Origin: Priapulus caudatus
Taxonomy: Eukaryota > Priapulida > Priapulimorpha > Priapulimorphida > Priapulidae
Length of the DNA stretch: 37,103 bases
Assembly (NCBI RefSeq): GCF_000485595.1
Contig: NW_014577131.1
Coordinates: forward strand, 461,759-498,861
Direction of reading: 5' to 3'
In this document: piece after piece, positions 30,177 to 37,103 of the stretch
How positions within the stretch are numbered: position 1 is the first letter of the stretch
Layout of the letters: the number at the start of each line of letters is the position of its first letter
Position numbers and translations under genes: made by a program
Notes under the pieces: model-generated
Database searches by the model: none
What the model was told of the DNA's origin: nothing
The model's input: the letters and a program-made list of their open reading frames with translations, nothing else

Positions 30177-33100
30177 GTAGATACTATACACATGATTACA
30201 CGCTTTAACGTTAACGTTTCTATCGTATAGAGACGAGGGCGTGGCGGCTGACATGTTTGTTGTGGATCGTCGTGTGTAGCGGTGGTATGATCTATCTCAT
30301 CTACATGACGGTGCTGCTATTAGAAGGAAAGATTGCCAACCCGCTTCAACACGAGGAAGGAAGGTGTGTGAATATCTAGAAATATTACACAAAATAAGAA
30401 AACATGTAAATGAGGATGTGCGGCATCATGATCACAGATTCACAGATGTCAGATCTGTTCTGTGCTGTGAATAAGTACATGGTACGGATATTGCTAGCAT
30501 TAATCCATCAGGAATCCTTACCTATACATGCCCTAGCCAATACGTGAAGTTACACTTGCATATAGCTTAACAAACTTCAGCAAAACAACTAAAGTTTAAC
30601 AACAACACAAATACCAAAGAAATTTCAACGTAAACAGGTACATTGAAAATGGCGCGAAACAAGTAGCGCCACCTTGTGATAAACAAATGATTTATATTGT
30701 TAAACGCCACAGTGGCTGAGTAAAAACGCTACATGGAAAAGCAGTATACCTACAACTAAAGTGATCGCACTCTGCCTATCAGCCTATGTGTTTATATTTT
30801 TAAGTTGCAAAAATCACAAGAGGAAGTTAGAGCTGGGGGGGGGGGGTCACAGTATCGCATATGGTACGCACCATAGAAATAATATACGATACGTGTCTCT
30901 ATAATATTTCTATATGGTAGGCCTACGCACCTTTGCCCACGTTCGTTGCCGCGTTTTTTTTAGCATTTAGGAGTAAGTTCAGAAAGGATTTTTTGTCAAG
31001 AATGCAAATAAAATAAATTTTGAGAGATATCTGTTATCTGTTTATTGGCAGAAGTACAAGATTATCACACAAGTTAGTGTCTGAGACCTCTAGGAGAGAG
31101 CGAGGTGGGGGAGAGAGAAAAATGTATAGGCATATCGAGAGAGGGGGCGTGGGGAAGGGGGAAAATAGGGAAGAGGAAATGGTAAACTGAAATTGTAGGT
31201 ATAGGCCTTGTCAGCATGTGGATACGTCATCAGATCATAATTATTCTCCACAACCTGCATCTGAGCTGTAGAACATGAGCAGCTATAGGCAGTGAAAACA
31301 ACGTCCATCCTACTACATATAGCGTTTATACGCATACGGCCAAAGTGCACATGGTGATAGAGCTCTGCTTCACGCATATTGACCGCTGATATATAATCTA
31401 TCTCGACCTCACACACACACAAATCAATATAGATATCCGATAACACTGTATTACAGAGTGTATTTAAATGCACAGAAGTCTTGGTTCGTTTTGTCCCTGT
31501 ATATCCTCATTTGGGGCCCGTCCACTCCCCCGATCGAGCGTAGGAAATGAGCGACATGGGGGAGAAAAAATCTCACCCATCCATATTGCATGGAGGCAGC
31601 ATCTGCGTTCGCCGCCAGTCGCTCAATCTTCATGGCAATACGCCTATAGCGCACGATTTTATCCACGATAGCAGTAGTCGCTATCGTAGCTCTTGCGCCG
31701 ACATCAGAAGCGTTGGCGTGCGAGTGTATCTGAGCGTCGCGGTTGCACATGTTCGCGGAGGTATAGCGAAAATATACGCCGAAGAACCTATAATATTAGC
31801 ACGCAACCGCATGAATGATTGAAAGGTATACTTTTGGCTCTAAAAGGTAAGTGTACGACTTGTTTTCATAAATTTAAATTTAAATGGCCCTTAATGTTGT
31901 GGGTAAATGTATATATAATGATTATAATAGTTGTTGTTTTTAGCTCAGCTCTTCTTAGTCCTTTTTGCCACGTGTAGATTTGTCCTGGCCTTATTGTATA
32001 TATATATAGATATACGTCGCGAATGCGTACGGATTCCATACAGAATTGTAGGGAAACATAGAATTATTGCCTCATATTTACAATACTGCATTGGCGGCTA
32101 CGTTTTGGACGCGTGCATACGAGCAAAGGTCTGTATTTTGATAAGAAATTGTTGCTATGTTGGAGCTGCTACATTATTTAGCTCTAGATTACCACGCCAT
32201 GCCTACGCTATTACTCTATAACCTGACGTGCAGCGGCAATATATTGCACCGTGTGTAAGGATTGGTGATAAGTATACGCGCGGTTGTTACAGCCCCCCGT
32301 ATACCTGCCGCCTATTTACATACGTCAATTAATATAATGAAACCTGTAGATTAGCGGAATAGCCGATTAAGTGTGCGTGCGTGAAGGCGAGCGTTTATAT
32401 CCGTACCGCTAAGCCTCATACTTACGGAAACAGGCTACAATCATTGCACGTGGGGGATACAAGGCAGGTAGACGCCACCGTGTTTATAGTTTATAGTTGT
32501 CAATTTTAATTCACAAACGCACATATAGACTGACGCGCGCGCGGTAAATACGCGTACGATTCGCGTTCGCTTTTCCTCAAACTGTATAGGGACATAATTC
32601 AGGCGCTCGGGATTCGATTCGAATCGGGATTCACTTCGCGTGCGTGCGTACATCTGACGAAGCATCCATGCATCTCCGCGCGTGCATGTGTGTGGCCATG
32701 TGAAGCGGCTTATTAGTTTACAAATTTATTGCCGCTTGCGCCATATACTGACACCACTTTGCTTGCTCAATCAATTCTGCACGTCAGCTAATTCAGCAAC
32801 AGCGCGATCCTCTGTGCACGGTACAGATTGCAAGAATATTTGGCTGACGATAAAACTAGAAAACAGTGAGACACGGCCAGAATGGTGTATACACGCTGCA
32901 AACGGATCAATACTATGTGATGAGGACAAAATTGGTAGGCCTATATCGTCGTGGATCGCCGTGCGCTTATATATGTATTGCACGCATGCGCTGCAATGTT
33001 CATAATGTAGCGGGCAGTGCCCCATTATGTAGTAAAAATAGGGAGTTGACATTGGGTTAGCATTGGAGAAAGTATGTGGGGGCATGGAGACGCAGGAGAG

Positions 33101-34499
33101 AGATGGAGAAGGACGTGAGAGGGGGAAGACAGATGGGCGGTCGGACGGACGGGCGCTGGCGGACAGACAGACAGATAGTGTGGGTGGTGGCAGAAAATTA
33201 ATGAGATGGGAGAAAGAGCAGATTGAGGCGACCATGACACCGTTATAGACACGCAGATGGCCAGAGGGGCTTGCACGCTGACGGAAAGAGGCGATACTTT
33301 GATGGTGACATTACACGCTCCGTATATCCCGTAACAAAGAACTCTAGCATCTGCGCCCGCTGCTCGTCAGTCACCCATACACCTTAGCTCGCCAGATTTA
33401 TTCCCGCGTGTACATAGACAGGCTTGTCGTCAATTCACGGCGGATATAGTAGTTCATGTTGATGCACAGAGGAGGCGGCAACAAGGGGATTGTCACCGAC
33501 TACAAAGAACATAGGTATCTATTCTCAGCTTCTCCGCGTGCTGCTCCTGGTTAAAAATCGAATTGCGACATGGTTAATGTAGTTATCGCAAAGCTACAGC
33601 GCGGTAGGCGTGTGTGCGTACGTGCGTGCGTGTGCGTGCATGCGTGCGAGCGCGGTTGCGGATGTGCGTGCTACTGCGTGTTATGTACGGTATAGTGCTG
33701 CAAACGTGGAATGTGTTTCCTAATGAATGTAATGAGGAAGACAGATGGCCGGTTAACGAGCCGCCGTTATCCTTATATAATTATTAGATTTCGCAGCGAA
33801 GGTTGGCTCTAAACGCGCTCGCAACATTCTCATCGTAGAATTTTAATCATCGATCGACATTTCTTAGAGCAGAGGGCTGTTATATAAAGCATCCCCATAA
33901 TAAATATTCACGAATTAAAAATGTTTGCACTTCGACGACATGTCCGATTCATAATAAACTCGCTCAATTCATTCGAGCCGAATAAACCAACTCGAATTTT
34001 GTGTTGAATTAAGAGAGCTCGAGAGGGGCGCACACGAACAAAAATGCTTTCCGTAGGAGATAGCCGCAATGTGTTACAGAGTACGTACATACCGGGCAAT
34101 CAATAAACTGCTGAATCGGCGCAACTGTCCGTGTAACTAGAGTCCGTTGGGAAATGGGTGTTCTGATGATAATCGGTGAAAAAAAAACCTGCGGCAATGA
34201 AGCCCGTGAAGTGAAAATTGCAAGCGAGAATGGGAGCATGATTGTCTAGAGCCAAATGGAGGTCCCGACAAGGGTGGAGCCCGTCTAGCGTAATACTGTA
34301 GGAGTAAAAGAAGTACATGTTTATAGATGGAGCAAGCAGAGTGGGAGCGCGATTTATGTAGACCGCCAGTCTCGGAATCAATTTCCAATTTCATCGTCAG
34401 CTATTAACTCCTATCATGTGCTTAATGCTAGACTACAAGGGCGGAACTCAAAGCTGTCCCGAAGATAAGTACACAATGTCATACGAGTAATATCACGTA
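30177..34499. other. Intergenic region, no gene seen
   Basis: Open frames of up to 154 codons lack recognised domains or splice-supported neighbours. It contains a G run at 30836-30846, a purine-rich G/A tract at 31085-31185, GGACGGAC/GACAGACA-type short repeats at 33130-33180 and a GTGC-rich microsatellite at 33605-33665. Confidence 0.5.
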
Positions 34500-36150
34500 C
34501 GTCTGCCAACCCCACCTTTACTGACCCTGCCTCCTCTACCGACCCTGCTTCCTCTACCGACTCACCTGCCTCCTCTATCCGACCCTGCCTCTCTTCTACC
34601 GCGTCCCTAGTCCTTCCTCTACCGACCCGTGCTTCCATCTACGACCCTGCTTCCTCTACACGACCCTGCCTCCGCACGACCCTGCCCTCCCTCTACGCGC
34701 CCTGCTTCCTCTACCGACCTGCCTTCCTCTACCGTACCCTGCCTTTTCTTACCTGACCCTGCCTTCTCTACTGACCTCTGCGCTTTCTCTACGAAATCCT
34801 GCCTTCCTCTACCGGACGCCTGACCCTCCGCTCTACCAGACCCTGCCTTCTCACACTTCTGCCTCTTTTCTACCGACCCTGCCTTCTCTACCGACCATGC
34901 CATCCTCTACCGACCCTGCCTCTTCTTACCGACCCTGCCTCGCCTCTACGTACCCTGCCTCCTCTCTACACGACCCTGCCTCTTTTTACGACCCTTTCCT
35001 TCTCTACGGACAAGGGCTCCTCTTACTGACCATTGCCTCCTTGTATCGACCCTGGCGTTCTCTACCGACCCTGCCTCATCTACGACCCTGCCTCCTCTAT
35101 CCGACCCTGGCTCTCTATCCGACATCCTTCCTCTTCTACTGACCCTGCGTTCTCTACGACTTTGAGCTCACTCCCGTCTTGACTCGACCCTGGCATCCTC
35201 TACCGACCTGCTCCTTTCTTACCGACTCCTGCCCCCACCCAATCATGCCTCCTCTGACTGACCATGCCTTCCTCTACCGATCCCTGCGCATTCTTCTTAC
35301 CGACCCTGCTTCCACTCCTCTAATAAAAAAGCCTCCTCATACTCTGACCATGCCCCCTCTGACCCTGTTCCGTTCTCTACCGACCCTGCCCTCCTCTAGA
35401 CCGACCCTGCATCCTTACCGACCCTGCTTCCTCTACCGGACCCTGCCTTCCCTCTACTGAACCCAAATTATAATAATAATCAATGAATAACTTGCTTCCT
35501 TCTACCGAGCCCTGCCTCCTGTCTAACGATCCATGTCATTCCTACTACTGTACCCTGAGCCTCACTTCTAACGAGAATCTGCCTCCGTCATACTGACCCT
35601 GCTTCCTCTACTGACCACCTACCATTCTATCTGGACTCCTGACAATGTTCTCTAAGCGACCATGCTCCTCCTTCTACCGAATCCCTCCCTCTTCTAATCT
35701 TCGACATATAGCCTCCTCTACCCGACTCCTGCCTCCTATCTAAACCGTCCCTGCCGTTCTTTTTACCGACCGCTGCCTTTCTAACGACAAAGTGCCTTTC
35801 CTGTACTGTACACAATAGCCTCTCCTACTACCACCCTGCCTTCTCTACTGCTCCCCGTGATCCTCTCTCTGACCGATCCCTGCCTCTACTCTACGACGCG
35901 ATCAGCCTCCTTTTACTTGACCCCTGCCGGTTCTCTACCGGACTCCTGCCCTCCATCTTACGACCCTGCCTTCTCTACCGACCCTGCCTCCTCTACCGAC
36001 CCTGCCGGGTCGGTAGAGGATGCCTCCTCTACCGACCCTGCCTTCTCTACCGACCCTGCCTCCTCTACCGACCCTGCCTCCTCTACTGAGTATGCCTCCT
36101 CTACCGATCATGTCTCCTGCGCTGACCATGCCTGTTCCAGTGACCCTGCC
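34500..36150. repeat. 18-bp minisatellite, mostly noisy
   Basis: The unit is close to CTACCGACCCTGCCTCCT. It is clean at about 34510-34560 and 35970-36110, and indel-rich between. A short inverted unit (GGGTCGGTAGAGGA) occurs near 36006-36019. Since 18 is a multiple of three, clean parts read as STDPAS repeats, but no gene context supports translation. Confidence 0.88.
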
Positions 36151-36307
36151 GCTATTCTCATCGCACTGCACTTGCAAAGCAATTAATAAATAGACTTAAC
36201 ATAATAGCAAAAAATAACTAATAAACAGAAGAGCTAACAAACGCTATTACATCCCTCGAAGGTGACAGCGTAGGTCGTCGCGCGCTAGGGACGACGCAGA
36301 CGTCGGC
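36151..36307 (+). other. TMEM220 5' leader/promoter region
   Basis: A short AT-rich stretch (36180-36250), then GC-richer sequence with CGTCGCGCGC just before the ATG at 36308. No TATA box at a clear distance; the start site cannot be placed. Confidence 0.4.
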
Positions 36308-36469
36308 ATGGCCGCCCCGGAAGCCCGCCTGGATGTATCCTACCGTCGGTTAGACGACAAGAGTGACGCCGCGACGCAGTCCTCGCGCAAGTCCCGCTGG
36401 TTGCTAACAATCTGGCGAGGTGCCAACATTGTGATGACGGTGTTTTTCCTTCTCGCCGTCTGTGTACAG
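36308..36469 (+). CDS. TMEM220: TMEM220-like, exon 1
   Basis: TMEM220 is a small multi-pass membrane protein of the DUF6220/TMEM220 type with no settled function. The exon runs from ATG (context GGCATGG) to CAG|GTACTA in phase 0, 54 codons. It encodes a polar N-terminal tail (MAAPEARLDVSYRRLDDKSD) and a first membrane helix, WRGANIVMTVFFLLAVCVQ. This fits the WR-N-AFFALAALVQ start of TMEM220, with a longer tail than in human. The identification rests mainly on the join to exon 2, which restores VQFNDPDPYIWI. Reading through into the intron gives VLITVFHDI, without the conserved motif. Confidence 0.8.
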
Positions 36470-36772
36470 GTACTAATAACCGTCTTTCATGATATAAGTT
36501 ACGCGTGTGCATGCGCGCGCGTGTATGAACAGCTCTCCGTATTGCAGCTAAGCGCAATAGAAATTGCGTGCGCGGCACTGTGTATACGTCAGTGCGACTA
36601 AAGAATAGCAGAAAAGGTCACGACTCACATCCAGAAATTACATCCGCTCTGTTGACCGTAGCCAATTGAAAGTGGGTGGCACGTAATAACCATTCGTAAT
36701 TGCTTTTAATCTATATGTCTATATTTCTTCAGGGGATATCGTAAATATGATATAAGTAATGGAAATAATATC

Positions 36773-36866
36773 AAAATAATAACTATATTGAAAAACCAAA
36801 GTGAATAAAAATTTATGCGTTTTTATTCACTTTCGTTAATAACAAACATGAAAATAATAACTATAT
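36773..36866. repeat. Hairpin flanked by 16-bp direct repeats in TMEM220 intron 1
   Basis: AAAATAATAACTATAT is at 36773-36788 and 36851-36866. Between them, AAAGTGAATAAAAA (36798-36811) pairs with 36820-36833. Confidence 0.8.
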
Positions 36867-36944
36867 AATTAAGAAGGATGAACTTGTGATTTTATATACT
36901 AGCAAAGATAAAGTAATAATTAGATTAAAATATTTTATTTACAG

Positions 36945-36974
36945 TTCAATGACCCTGATCCGTACATTTGGATA
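36945..36974 (+). CDS. TMEM220: TMEM220-like, exon 2 (30-bp microexon)
   Basis: It lies between acceptor TTTATTTACAG and donor ATA|GTAAGT, phase 0 at both ends. It encodes FNDPDPYIWI, matching the VNDPDAEVWV motif that follows helix 1 in TMEM220. The remaining exons lie beyond the right edge. Confidence 0.8.
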
Positions 36975-37005
36975 GTAAGTATAACTCAACTTCTTACAGT
37001 TATCG

Positions 37006-37103
37006 GTACGCACGCACGCACGCACTCGCCCACGCACGCACACACACACGCGCGCGCGCACACACATACACACACACACACACACGCACACACACACACA
37101 CAC
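37006..37103. repeat. CACG/CA microsatellite at the right edge
   Basis: (CGCA)n grading into (CA)n, in TMEM220 intron 2, reaching the end of the window. Confidence 0.95.

Noticed and set aside
30885-30930. Imperfect inverted repeat ACCATAGAAATAAT / ATATTTCTATATGGT
   Set aside because: Short, with mismatches and AT-rich; chance is likely.
32771-33235. 154-codon minus-strand frame rich in Pro/Ser
   Set aside because: Part of it is the complement of GGAC/GACAGA-type short repeats; no domain, no neighbouring exon.

Overview
The window is nuclear DNA from an animal. It has a multi-exon gene with GT-AG introns, AT-rich introns, many micro- and minisatellites and short foldback repeats, and no bacterial-style operons. 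The species cannot be named from the sequence. The repeat content and the diverged but recognisable proteins would suit an invertebrate, which is inference.

Two conserved genes are recognised. The main one is an ATAD5/Elg1 homolog on the minus strand, between 29194 and 9263. ATAD5 is the large subunit of the RFC-like complex that unloads PCNA from DNA after replication. I could assemble 20 exons (14 to 2254 bp) with matching splice phases, from a MIGV-type N-terminus (29194) to a stop codon (9263-9265), giving a predicted protein of about 2062 residues. Exons 1-6 occur once (24827-29194). Exons 7-19 occur twice, as copy A (9826-16171) and copy B (16608-22842). Exon 20 occurs once, left of copy A. 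The copies are nearly identical, join at a 10-base N gap (16508-16517), and both run into minisatellite at the join. The simplest reading is one gene whose two alleles were placed end to end by the assembler; a real partial tandem duplication is not excluded.

The second gene is TMEM220-like on the plus strand at the right edge: exon 1 at 36308-36469 and a 30-bp exon 2 at 36945-36974, running off the window. It lies head to head with ATAD5 across about 7 kb.

Layout: 1-9262 shows no recognisable gene and holds simple repeats, an AT-rich tract, several perfect inverted repeats, a compound foldback (5624-6054) and a very regular 20-bp array (7171-7799). 9263-29194 is the ATAD5 locus, with at least three intronic minisatellites; two of them are built from an exon end plus its 5' splice site. 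29195-36307 is intergenic, with a MITE-like element (30009-30176) and a noisy 18-bp array (about 34500-36150). 36308-37103 is the start of TMEM220 and ends in a CA/CACG microsatellite. I see no RNA gene, CRISPR array or intact autonomous mobile element. The unusual material is the repeat biology and assembly structure around ATAD5, not a new multi-gene system.
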